Shown here: piece by piece, positions 1 through 7,507 of the stretch
Layout: each line of letters starts with the position of its first letter
Position numbering within the stretch: the first letter of the stretch is position 1
NCBI GenBank assembly: GCA_963776935.1
Contig: CAVZOP010000004.1
Span: 1 to 64,000 of the forward strand
Direction of reading: 5' to 3'
From: JALOLG01 sp963776935
Lineage (GTDB): Bacteria > Actinomycetota > Acidimicrobiia > Acidimicrobiales > Ilumatobacteraceae
Length of the DNA stretch: 64,000 nucleotides
Notes under the pieces: model-generated
The model's input: only the letters and a program-made list of their open reading frames with translations
Database searches by the model: none
What the model was told of the DNA's origin: nothing
Position numbers and translations under genes: made by a program

Positions 1-2
1 GG

Positions 3-329
3 GTTTGGTTGCAGGTCTTTGCTGGCGGGGGTTACGAAGCGGACGAGTACTACCAGATGGGCCGTGACAGGGCTGGCCAAGAGTCCCGTTCGATCCGTCG
101 TCAGCACTGCGTCACCGACAACGGCAATGGCACGGTGTCGGTCGTCATCGATCAGGGCGTCGACGGGTTCTACCAACGGACCTTCAGTGGCCACTTCCCC
201 GCCAACGCCCGGGTGATCCTCGAACAGCACGCCTACACCCCGTCGAAGGACGGCGAGGACTGCCGCACGGTCGGAGCCCTCACCGGCTGCCGGACCACCT
301 GGCACTGGGACAACGTCACCGTGCAGTGA
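3..329 (+). CDS. C-terminal part of an unidentified protein (cut by window start)
   Basis: The reading frame is open from the left edge and ends at a TGA at 327-329, so about 108 C-terminal codons are visible and the true start lies outside. The segment is rich in Gly, Tyr and Trp and has cysteines after RRQH, in GEDC and in TGC. It ends WHWDNVTVQ, a type of ending seen in secreted beta-sandwich domains, but I do not recognise a family. A short internal TTG at 9 could be read as a start, yet nothing supports it. The neighbouring diguanylate cyclase follows on the same strand after about 130 bases. Confidence 0.5.
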   Translation, partial: VWLQVFAGGGYEADEYYQMGRDRAGQESRSIRRQHCVTDNGNGTVSVVIDQGVDGFYQRTFSGHFPANARVILEQHAYTPSKDGEDCRTVGALTGCRTTWHWDNVTVQ

Positions 330-456
330 CCTGACGGCGATCGTGAGATCGCCGCCGACCACCCCCCACCACGCACGAAGGGCGTGCCGTACAGCGGCCA
401 TATGGGTAAAGACTTCCTCAAGTCGACCGGCCGAACGCCGAAGACCTGGGGTGACG

Positions 457-1977
457 ATGGCGCGGTTGCTGCACCGGACGCCCGATATCACAGACCCGCG
501 TCTCGGCCGGCGGGCCCGATTGCAGCGTCGCGGCCGACTCAGCATCATCATCGGAGCGTCGCTGATGATCTCGCTGCTGACGGTGTTCGCGACATCGATC
601 TCGCACGATGCCACGGTGAGCCGGGCAGCACTCATCGAGCGGTTCCAGTCGCGCGCCGTCCTGACCGCGTCGTTCGTCAACGGGTACGTGGAGGACCTCG
701 CCGCGCGTGAGCACGACCAAGCGGTGCGCCTACTCTCGGGATCGGACATCTCGGCGACGGATTTCGAGACGGTCGTGCTCGCCTTCGACCTCGACGTGGC
801 GGGCTTGTTCGACGCCCAGGGCCGCATGCTCGCGTCGTGGCCGCCCAGTCCCGAACTGCTCGGTCAACCGTTCGCCGATCGTTACGAACACATCGCCACC
901 GCGCTGACTGGGCGCATCGGAGTATCCGGCGTCGTGGCATCCACCGTGGTGGACTCGCCCGTCGTCGCCGTCGCCGTGCCGTTCGAGACACCGAGCGGAC
1001 GCCGCGTCTTCAGCGCCGCGATCCGCCCGGCCACCGGCTCGCTGCGGATCTACTTGGACACCGTCGTCCCACTCGCCGGCCGCACATACCTGATCGACGA
1101 GCTGGGCAACATCGTCGTCAGCGGCCTTTCCGGGGAGCGGATCGACGTCACGCGTGCACTGACGGCGGGCGCGCTCCTACGACTCGACGCGGCGTCCGGC
1201 GAGTTCGAGACCGACGGGATCGCCGTGACCTACGTCCGGGAGCGGGTCCCTGGTACTCCGTGGCACGTCATTCTCACGACCCCGAGCGCACTCCTGTACG
1301 AGCCGGTCGAAGACGGCTCCGATGTCTCGTGGTTGCTCTTCGCGGCGTTCGCATTCAGCGGCCTCGTCGGGCTCATCCTCTATTTCCGCCTCGCCCGATC
1401 CCACGCTGTGGCCGACGACTCGGCCCGACTCGACGCGCTGACACAACTGCCCAACCGCCGCGCCGCCGAGGAGCATCTCCATCGAACCGCCTCGTCCGCA
1501 GCACGGCATTCACAGCCCTACGGCGTGTTGATGATCGACATCGACCGGTTCAAGGACATCAATGACAACCACGGACACGAAACCGGCGATCGGGTGCTGT
1601 GCACCGTCGCCCGCACGCTGCGCGCGGCAGCGAGGGTCGAAGACGTCGTTTGCCGCTGGGGTGGTGAAGAGTTCCTCGTCGTCGTCTCCGCCACGTCGGG
1701 GGACGACATCGCCGCCGCCGCCGAACGATTCCGGGCGGCCGTCGCCGACGTGTCGGTTCCCGTCGGTCCCGCCGGACAGCTGAGCGTCACGATCAGTGTC
1801 GGCGGCGCGGTGAGCACCGATGCCGCTGCCCGAGGAGCCCTCAACGCCGCCGACGCGGCCCTGTACGCAGCGAAGCTCAGTGGGCGCAACCGGGTGGCCA
1901 TCAACCGCGACGGCACCATCGACTACCCAGCGAGCGACAACGAGCCGGTCGCATCGCTTGCCGAAGTGGGGCTCTGA
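457..1977 (+). CDS. Membrane-bound diguanylate cyclase with extracytoplasmic sensor (GGDEF)
   Basis: Makes cyclic di-GMP from two GTP at the inner face of the membrane. Order seen: short basic N-terminus, membrane segment at about residues 27-49 (LSIIIGASLMISLLTVFA), an extracytoplasmic sensor of about 250 residues resembling a Cache-type fold, a second membrane segment near residues 299-320 (WLLFAAFAFSGLVGLILYF), then a GGDEF domain with DALTQLPNRR, DIDRFKDINDNHGH and the active-site loop WGGEEF. A glutamate in place of the first Asp of GGDEF is an accepted active variant. The frame is open upstream to 343, but that stretch is low-complexity; the ATG at 457 (or GTG at 451) gives a normal N-terminus. 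No EAL domain and no obvious RxxD inhibitory site was seen. Confidence 0.88.
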   Translation: MARLLHRTPDITDPRLGRRARLQRRGRLSIIIGASLMISLLTVFATSISHDATVSRAALIERFQSRAVLTASFVNGYVEDLAAREHDQAVRLLSGSDISATDFETVVLAFDLDVAGLFDAQGRMLASWPPSPELLGQPFADRYEHIATALTGRIGVSGVVASTVVDSPVVAVAVPFETPSGRRVFSAAIRPATGSLRIYLDTVVPLAGRTYLIDELGNIVVSGLSGERIDVTRALTAGALLRLDAASGEFETDGIAVTYVRERVPGTPWHVILTTPSALLYEPVEDGSDVSWLLFAAFAFSGLVGLILYFRLARSHAVADDSARLDALTQLPNRRAAEEHLHRTASSAARHSQPYGVLMIDIDRFKDINDNHGHETGDRVLCTVARTLRAAARVEDVVCRWGGEEFLVVVSATSGDDIAAAAERFRAAVADVSVPVGPAGQLSVTISVGGAVSTDAAARGALNAADAALYAAKLSGRNRVAINRDGTIDYPASDNEPVASLAEVGL

Positions 1978-2625
1978 CCGGGCGTGATGGTGGGGCTAAC
2001 AAGAATCGAACTTGTGACCTCATCCTTATCAGGGGTACGGGATCAGTCTAGACCCCGACTGGCTGGGGCAGCGAAAGGCCCGACACACGCGCTGCCATTT
2101 CCATAGTTGTTACCCGGCCGGCCAGATGGACCGCGGACCGTGCGTGGCAGACGTGCGCGTTCTGACCGACCACGACGGCGATCCGCGGCGATGCGCGGCG
2201 CTGGGTCGTCGGCGGACCGGCTCCGCCGCAGCGACCCGCGCGATGCGGACCGAAGAATGCGTTTCGGTTGCATCGCCTCAACGATCAACGAGCGCTCTTG
2301 GGAAGGTGTCGCGATGCGCTCTCGTGACGTACTGACCGACCGGCCCCGGGGCCTGACCGTGGTCGATAACGACGGCAAAGGACGGCGGGGGCTGCCGCAC
2401 CGTCGGCGTGCTCATCGGTGTCGGACCACCTGGAGTGGCAAGAATCAGTATGGCTGCGCTGCGGGGCAAATTGCTAATCACCCTGCGTGTTGAGAACGCG
2501 AATCCTTGCCACAGTCTGTGGTGATTCCCCGCACGATGAGGCGTACGTTCATATGCAGAGCGGCGGGAACCGGCTCGAAGTGTGTCATCAGGCCAGTTGG
2601 TTCCCTGAGACCGCACGAGGACGTA
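1978..2625. other. 648-bp gap without a gene, starting with a tRNA-Ile fragment
   Basis: No convincing gene is present. The left part holds a 46-bp copy of the 3' half of tRNA-Ile (separate entry). The rest has only short overlapping frames with arginine-rich translations typical of noncoding high-GC DNA. I looked for integrase or recombinase remnants in all frames and saw none. The region just before 2626 must carry the promoter of the pseudopilin genes, but no clear -35/-10 pair stands out. Confidence 0.6.
1989..2034 (-). repeat. tRNA-Ile 3'-half copy (candidate att site)
   Basis: Forty-six bases identical to 6080-6125, in the same orientation. On the minus strand they read the anticodon loop, variable loop, T arm, acceptor 3' strand and two flanking bases of tRNA-Ile. 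Identity stops abruptly within the anticodon stem. It cannot form a cloverleaf, so it is not a functional tRNA. Confidence 0.85.
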
Positions 2626-3153
2626 ATGACCGAACCACAAGCGTTCCCCGAACCACGACACCGTGACCGGCACCACGATCGAGGCGTGTCCCTCGTGGAG
2701 ATCCTCGTGTCGATCGCCTTGCTCGGCGCCGCCGTCACCGCAACGCTGACCGCACTTCGAGCGTCGGTGATCGGCACCCGAATCGAGCGCGATCATTCCA
2801 AGGCCCAGCAGTGGCTGCAGTCAGCGGCCGGCATCATCGAGGATGTCGACTTCGGCGACTGCACGTCGGTTTCGATCAGCGGCGACGAGATCCGCGATAC
2901 CTACCAAGCAGCCATCGACTACGACGAGGTGACCAACCCCGATGGCGCCAAGACGCCGTACGGCTTCGACGACGGCCAGATCATCGTGGACGTCCCCGAC
3001 GTGTGGAACGGCATTGCCTGGGTGAAGTTCGCCGACCAGAGCCAGTGCCTCGATGACAAGCTGCTCCGCCAACAGCGACTAACGATCAAGGTCATCAGCC
3101 CCGATGGCACGATCACCGAGACCGTGGAAGTGGTGAAACGTGACCAGCCGTGA
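2626..3153 (+). CDS. Prepilin-type N-terminal methylation domain protein (PilV-like pseudopilin)
   Basis: Probable minor pilin or pseudopilin of a type IV pilus-like machine, handled by a prepilin peptidase. After a charged leader the sequence reads RG then VSLVEILVSIALLGAAVTA, the classic cleavage after Gly with Glu at +5 and a following membrane helix. The ATG at 2626 has GAGG 9 bases upstream; the frame is open further back but without initiation signals. The body (about 175 residues total) is a small globular domain with two or three Cys. The next gene starts inside its last codons (overlap 14 bases), so the three genes form one operon. No assembly ATPase, peptidase or platform protein is in the window. 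Confidence 0.82.
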   Translation: MTEPQAFPEPRHRDRHHDRGVSLVEILVSIALLGAAVTATLTALRASVIGTRIERDHSKAQQWLQSAAGIIEDVDFGDCTSVSISGDEIRDTYQAAIDYDEVTNPDGAKTPYGFDDGQIIVDVPDVWNGIAWVKFADQSQCLDDKLLRQQRLTIKVISPDGTITETVEVVKRDQP

Positions 3154-4468
3154 CCGCAGGTGCGGTGACGATGGCTTCACCCTTGTCGAGACGATGATCG
3201 TCCTCGGCCTCATTGGCCTGATCGCCGTCGTGATCGGCGCGACGTTCACCGTCATTGTCCGCGGCCTCCCTCCTACCGAGGCCCGCGTCGATGACGCGCG
3301 AGCTCAGCTCGGGCTCACGAACTGGCTGCCCCAGGACGTTCTCTCGGCTGCGGAGACGGGGTTCGAGCGGGGTCCGTACACCGCGCGCTGCGCAGCTGGT
3401 TCGATCCCGGCCGGTTCGGTCGGTCTGGTCCAGCTCCGGTGGTCCGAGGGCTCATCGGCCTACGTGGTCGACTATCGGTACGTGCGCCACGGCACCAGTG
3501 GAATGGGAAATATCAGCCGGTTGAGCTGCACCGCCGGTCAACCGGCGACGTCACTCACGATGACGCCGACCCTGCGCGACCTGACGGGTACCACGCAAGC
3601 CCCGGCGCCGGTCAACATCGAGCTCGTCGCCGTCACGACGGCGGCCGGCTCGCCCGGCCACCGCGGCGTCCGATTCGAGGTGGAGATCGTCGATCCCGTA
3701 TCGGGCACCCGGCGCGAGTTGATCAGTCTCGACGCGACGACGGCGAATGTGGTCACGACACTGCCGGCGACGCCCACCACGAGCGTGCCTCCCGCCTCCA
3801 CCACGAGCGGGCCACCAAACGACCCCCCGGTGGCCGCAGCACTGTGGATGACAGCATCGAACGACGTCGCCCAAACGATCACCGTGCCCGCGACCGATCC
3901 GGAAGGCCAGCCCTTGACCGTGACAGACATCTCCGCGCCGTCGGTGCTCGACGTGTCCGCGCTGGTCGGTCTCGACGTCAGGGTGCTGGCAACGAGCGCC
4001 ACCCTCGGTGCAACGTACGACTTCGACTACGAGGTCACCGACGATGCGAACCACACGGCGTCAGGAACCGTGCACGTCACGATCGTCGAAGCGACGACGC
4101 CTCCGAGCACCTCGACCACCACGACGACCTCCACGACGACGACCACGACCACCCTGCCCTGCGCGGCGTCGATCACCTCGGTGTCGCCGGCATCGGTCCA
4201 GCGCACAGGCCAGGGGCATCTCAACAAGGACGTCGTCGTCACGATCGCCCAGAACGGCGCGTGTGCCCCCTTGGTGCTGACGTTCGATCCCGACCCCGAC
4301 GACGACAACGCGGTACCAGAGCAGCTCGCGTTCGAGTCCGGGACGTCCGTGACGATCGGCAAGAACGACTACGTCTGGGATGCGGTCGGGTTCCCCGGGC
4401 ACCCACTCAGCCTGCAGCAGGGCGCGAACGGATCGAGCATCGACATGGAACGGCTGGTGGTGACCTGA
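3140..4468 (+). CDS. Prepilin-type protein with Ig-like domain and Thr-rich linker (PilW-like)
   Basis: Second pseudopilin of the operon, 442 residues. N-terminus DDG then FTLVETMIVLGLIGLIAVVIG gives a prepilin cleavage site with Glu at +5 and a membrane helix. A pilin-like head (about 30-215) is followed by a Pro/Thr linker, a cadherin/Ig-like domain (about 225-325, with DPEGQPLTVTD and YDFDYEVTDDANH), then a run of about 20 Thr/Ser and a C-terminal domain with a Cys pair. The Thr-rich spacer and Ig-like module suggest a surface-exposed, possibly glycosylated tip. GTG start at 3140 overlaps the previous stop. The following gene starts in a TGATG overlap. Confidence 0.78.
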   Translation: MTSRDRRCGDDGFTLVETMIVLGLIGLIAVVIGATFTVIVRGLPPTEARVDDARAQLGLTNWLPQDVLSAAETGFERGPYTARCAAGSIPAGSVGLVQLRWSEGSSAYVVDYRYVRHGTSGMGNISRLSCTAGQPATSLTMTPTLRDLTGTTQAPAPVNIELVAVTTAAGSPGHRGVRFEVEIVDPVSGTRRELISLDATTANVVTTLPATPTTSVPPASTTSGPPNDPPVAAALWMTASNDVAQTITVPATDPEGQPLTVTDISAPSVLDVSALVGLDVRVLATSATLGATYDFDYEVTDDANHTASGTVHVTIVEATTPPSTSTTTTTSTTTTTTTLPCAASITSVSPASVQRTGQGHLNKDVVVTIAQNGACAPLVLTFDPDPDDDNAVPEQLAFESGTSVTIGKNDYVWDAVGFPGHPLSLQQGANGSSIDMERLVVT

Positions 4469-5898
4469 TGAACGACTCGCAACAGGATCGAGGATCGATC
4501 CTGCCCATGGTCCTCGTGGTGACCGTCGTACTGGCACTCGTGGTCGTGGGGGTCGCAACGTATGCATCCGCCGCTCTTCGACACGGCCAGGTGGTGGAGC
4601 AGTCGGCCGATCGGCTGGCGACCGTCGACGGGGCGACGGACAATGCGCTCGAGGCACTCAGCCGAAACACGTCGCTGTGCGCCCTGTCGGCGTTGTCGTC
4701 CCAGCCGGGCGGCTACACCTACCAACTCGGCGACCAGATCAATGGGATCGATCCCACGATCAACTGCACCGCAGTCGGTGGTGGTGTCAAGGCCGTTGAC
4801 GCCTACGCGGTCATCATGACGGGAGCCGGCGGGCAGACGGGACCACTCCTGACGATCGCCAACGGCGGCAGTTCCGCTCAGGCACAGAAGACGTTCGAGG
4901 GACCCGTCTACCTGGCGCGCACGCCCAACTCGTCGTCGACATCGTTCAGCGCCAATCTCACCATCAAGGACGGCGATCTCTGGTACACCGGTGCGTGCCC
5001 AGACGATCCGACGCTCGCGGCCGACCCGCACCTGAGCATCACGCCCGCGGGCTACGGCACGCAATGTGTCTCGCACGATTGGCAGACGCTCTTCGGGAGC
5101 CTGCGTCCACCGGAGTTCGACGTCGACACACTCACAACGTCGGGCACGAGCACCCCGACCGTTGACGCATTCGGATGCCAGGTCTGGGAACCGGGGCGCT
5201 ACACCTCTGCCCCGGCACTCGCGAATCAGACGTACAACTACTTCAAGTCGGGCAACTACTACTTCGAGAACATCGGGAACTGGACGATCGGCAACGCGTC
5301 CGTCCTGTTCGGCTACCCAGGTGCGACCGGGCAGAGCATCCCCGGATACAACAACAGCGACACGTTCTCCACGAACCCCTGCAACGCCGCGTGGCAGGCC
5401 GACTCGCCAACGGGCGCGTCGCTGTACATGGGCGGGAACAGCTCGATCACTCTCGACAACAACTCCGCGCTCGAGATCTCGGGCGCCGACCAGGGCGACT
5501 ACCGGATCGCGATCCAGACGTTGGAGTCCAAAGGTTTGCCGAGCTCGCTGACCGGCGACCAACGGGTCGTGCGGTCCGGACCGGGAACGAACAAACAGCT
5601 CTCGGTGCAAGGCCTCGTGTGGGCTCCGCACACCGGATTCGAGTTCGATCTGATCGCCAACGACGCGGTCGCCGCACTCACCGGTGGCGCCGTCGTGTCC
5701 GAACTCGTCGCCGGTGCGTCAGCCCAGGCGAACAACTTCCTCATCACGGTCGGCACCCAACCATCGACGAGCAACTTCGTTTTCACGGCGACGGCGCGGA
5801 ACTCCGGAACCACGACCGTCCGCACCGTGTTGACGTATCGGACGGATGGGTTCTACGAGTTGACCAGCCGCCGCGTGCTGAACCTGACACCCGAGTGA
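4468..5898 (+). CDS. PilX-like pilus-associated membrane-anchored protein
   Basis: Third gene of the pseudopilin operon, 476 residues, ATG inside TGATG with the preceding stop. N-terminus DRGSILPMVLVVTVVLALVVVGVATYASAAL resembles PilX-type proteins: a cleavable short leader and a hydrophobic helix, but with Ser-Ile-Leu-Pro in place of the FTLxE motif. The remainder is a large extracytoplasmic beta-rich region with many Asn, Ser and Thr and several Cys (LCALS, INCTA, GACPDD, TQCVSHD, FGCQVWEPG, NPCNAAW), similar in character to adhesive surface proteins. No known adhesin signature was recognised. Downstream is 180 bp of noncoding DNA and then tRNA-Ile on the other strand. Confidence 0.7.
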   Translation: MNDSQQDRGSILPMVLVVTVVLALVVVGVATYASAALRHGQVVEQSADRLATVDGATDNALEALSRNTSLCALSALSSQPGGYTYQLGDQINGIDPTINCTAVGGGVKAVDAYAVIMTGAGGQTGPLLTIANGGSSAQAQKTFEGPVYLARTPNSSSTSFSANLTIKDGDLWYTGACPDDPTLAADPHLSITPAGYGTQCVSHDWQTLFGSLRPPEFDVDTLTTSGTSTPTVDAFGCQVWEPGRYTSAPALANQTYNYFKSGNYYFENIGNWTIGNASVLFGYPGATGQSIPGYNNSDTFSTNPCNAAWQADSPTGASLYMGGNSSITLDNNSALEISGADQGDYRIAIQTLESKGLPSSLTGDQRVVRSGPGTNKQLSVQGLVWAPHTGFEFDLIANDAVAALTGGAVVSELVAGASAQANNFLITVGTQPSTSNFVFTATARNSGTTTVRTVLTYRTDGFYELTSRRVLNLTPE

Positions 5899-6029
5899 GG
5901 TGGTCGACTTCGCCCGAAACGTCCTACGGCGTCTCGTCCCATCTCCGTGGGCCAGGCGGTCAGACGCATCCCGGTGGCCCAGTCCGCGGCCCCAGTCCGT
6001 CGCGTGGGACTGACGCGGACCCGAGGCCG

Positions 6030-6051
6030 AAAACAGCCGCCCGGAGGCGGC
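6030..6051 (-). terminator. Hairpin downstream of tRNA-Ile
   Basis: On the minus strand a perfect 6-bp stem (GCCGCC / GGCGGC, 4-base loop) is followed by GTTTTC. It lies 30 bases past the 3' end of tRNA-Ile and fits a short intrinsic terminator, although the T run is only four. Confidence 0.45.
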
Positions 6052-6079
6052 CGTTCGTCCCTCAGGCACGGGATTTTTG

Positions 6080-6125
6080 GGTGGGGCTAACAAGAATCGA
6101 ACTTGTGACCTCATCCTTATCAGGG
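6080..6125 (-). repeat. 3' half of intact tRNA-Ile, partner of the 1989-2034 repeat
   Basis: Same 46 bases as 1989-2034. Here they are part of a complete tRNA gene, so this copy is the intact (attB-reconstituting) side. Confidence 0.85.
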
Positions 6126-6155
6126 ATGCGCTCTAACCGACTGAGCTATAGCCCC
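6082..6155 (-). tRNA. tRNA-Ile (anticodon GAT)
   Basis: Reverse complement starts GGGGCTATAGCTCAGTCGG and ends TTCTTGTTAGCCCCA; acceptor stem GGGGCTA/TAGCCCC pairs fully, D arm, anticodon loop CTGATAA with GAT, and T loop TTCGATT are all present, 74 bases with discriminator A and no encoded CCA. A tRNA-Ile after gyrA and the DUF3566 gene is the usual actinobacterial arrangement. Confidence 0.96.
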
Positions 6156-6193
6156 GGCAAGTAGGCGAGGCTACCGGCCCCCCTGGCGGTTCC

Positions 6194-7129
6194 TCAACCG
6201 GGCGGCGTGACGCTCGACGGGCGGGCCGGACCGCTGCGCGCCCCGTTCGCCGGCGGATCGAGGTCACCGTCGAGATCGAACTCGGCGGCCGGCGGCGGGC
6301 CGTCCGGCGGGCGGCGGATGACGAACCGGTCGCTGCGCGACGTGGTGTGCTCGATGACCTCTTCCTCGAGCACCGTCACGCGCACGCCGCCGACCATGTC
6401 GCTGATCAGGTTGAACAGCGTCGCGCTCAACACGCCGAGTCCGGTGAGCCCGATCACCCCGAACAGCCCAGCGATCCAGGCGTTGTGGAAGATCTCTCCG
6501 CCCTTGAGCTCGTAGCTCTCCCACCCGAACTGCGTGAACCATCGCTCGACGTTGTCGACGGTGCCGGTGTTCGACGCCACGTTCCACAACAGCACCCCGG
6601 CGGTCAGCAGCACGCCGTACAGCACGATGCTGAAGATCAGCGCCACCTTGAACGTGCTCCACGGGTCGATGTGGCGCACCACGCGTGTGACCTTGCGGAC
6701 CCGCGGCCGCCGGCTGACGGTACGAAGTGCCGCCGTCCGGCCTCCTGCGACCATCGGGATCGGCACGACGACCGGGGCGTTCGTCGCGCTCTGCCATCCA
6801 TCGAGCGCGTCGTGGCGCGGGCTCGTCACGACCTGCCGGGGATCCGGTTCCACGACGACGCGTGGCGCGGCCGCGCGGGGCGGACGAGGTTCTGGTTCCG
6901 ACGGAACGTCGACGGTGGCCGGAATGATCTCGGGGATGTCGATCGGTCGGACCGTGCCCGGCGCCGGATCGGGGGGCGGTGCGGCGTCGGCACGGGACTT
7001 CTTGTCGAGCGTCGAGTCGAGCGCGGCCTCGAACGCGGAAGCTCGTTCGGAAGGCGCCGTCGTCGCGTCCGCCTCACCCACCTCCGCCGCCCGGCGTTCG
7101 CTCGGACTCACCAGGTCGAGTGTAGGCAC
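6194..7129 (-). CDS. DUF3566 membrane protein downstream of gyrA
   Basis: A 311-residue protein with a long disordered, Pro/Ala/Arg-rich N-terminal half (about 1-155) and a C-terminal membrane domain: VRKVTRVVRHIDPWSTFKVA, first membrane helix (IFSIVLYGVLLTAGVLLW), NVERWFTQFGW, second helix (AGLFGVIGLTGLGVLSATLFNLISDMVGG) and the VTVLEEE ending. This is the DUF3566 family, known from the gene after gyrA in mycobacteria and relatives; its molecular role is not established. GTG start, three bases after the stop of the TadE-like gene, so it is co-transcribed with gyrA or that microgene. Confidence 0.85.
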   Translation of the reverse strand: MPTLDLVSPSERRAAEVGEADATTAPSERASAFEAALDSTLDKKSRADAAPPPDPAPGTVRPIDIPEIIPATVDVPSEPEPRPPRAAAPRVVVEPDPRQVVTSPRHDALDGWQSATNAPVVVPIPMVAGGRTAALRTVSRRPRVRKVTRVVRHIDPWSTFKVALIFSIVLYGVLLTAGVLLWNVASNTGTVDNVERWFTQFGWESYELKGGEIFHNAWIAGLFGVIGLTGLGVLSATLFNLISDMVGGVRVTVLEEEVIEHTTSRSDRFVIRRPPDGPPPAAEFDLDGDLDPPANGARSGPARPSSVTPPG

Positions 7130-7132
7130 CCG

Positions 7133-7435
7133 TCATGGGACATTCGTCGCGCGTGCGCGTGCAACGGCATCTCCGACCCGGACCTCGACGACGACGTCCG
7201 AACCCACTTGTGCCCAACTCACGAGCGTCGCCCCGTTGGCCGTCGCCAGTTCGATCGCCGCTGCCGGCCCACCCTCCACCGCCGCCAGCGCGGCCGCATC
7301 GGCCGCCGATCGGGCGCGACTCGCATCGAGCAGGTCGCCCGACAACGCCGCGAGCGCGGCTCCGCCGGCGGCGGTGAACGCCACCGAGACGATCACGACC
7401 ATCACCACCGCCGACCCGCGATCGCGACTCGACAT
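7133..7435 (-). CDS. TadE/TadG-like small membrane protein (Rv3654c-type)
   Basis: One hundred residues: RDRGSAVVMVVIVSVAFTAAGGAALAALSG is a TadG/Flp-type N-terminal membrane segment, followed by DASRARSAADAAALAAVEG, the typical Asp-Ala helix of helicase/secretion-neighbourhood TadE-like proteins. Start ATG at 7435 has GGAGGGG upstream, which makes it a real gene. In M. tuberculosis this family lies in a tad-like pilus operon; here it sits alone between gyrA and the DUF3566 gene. Function is likely export or assembly of a surface structure, by family only. Confidence 0.72.
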   Translation of the reverse strand: MSSRDRGSAVVMVVIVSVAFTAAGGAALAALSGDLLDASRARSAADAAALAAVEGGPAAAIELATANGATLVSWAQVGSDVVVEVRVGDAVARARATNVP

Positions 7436-7507
7436 CAGCCCCTCCGATCTTCTCGATTCGAGGCAGGCCGTGCTGCGAGGCGGGCCGTACGCCCGAGGTG
7501 CTGGCGA

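Larger units (their letters stand above)
1989..6125. mobile_element. Possible tRNA-Ile-integrated cassette carrying pseudopilin genes
   Basis: Seen directly: a perfect 46-bp direct repeat (1989-2034 and 6080-6125) made of the 3' half of tRNA-Ile, from the anticodon loop to the discriminator base, with three pseudopilin-type genes and two noncoding stretches between. Known: site-specific integrases commonly use exactly this part of tRNA genes as attB and leave such a copy at the far end. Inference: the 4.1-kb segment entered, or once ended, by integration here. Against it: no integrase is visible, and bases after the left copy (2035-2056) weakly resemble the rest of a tRNA, so a decayed tandem tRNA duplication is possible. 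Confidence 0.42.

Noticed and set aside
343..456. Upstream extension of the diguanylate cyclase from 343
   Set aside because: Low-complexity Arg/Pro/Ser translation with no membrane or domain features; starts at 451 or 457 fit the protein better.
1991..2056. Complete second tRNA-Ile gene
   Set aside because: The 5' half has no complementary acceptor or D arm; it cannot fold into a cloverleaf.
3439..4467. Plus-strand frame running through the PilW-like gene into the PilX-like gene, as one fusion
   Set aside because: The part before 4468 is an Arg/His-rich shadow of the PilW-like gene; the real gene starts at the ATG in the TGATG overlap.
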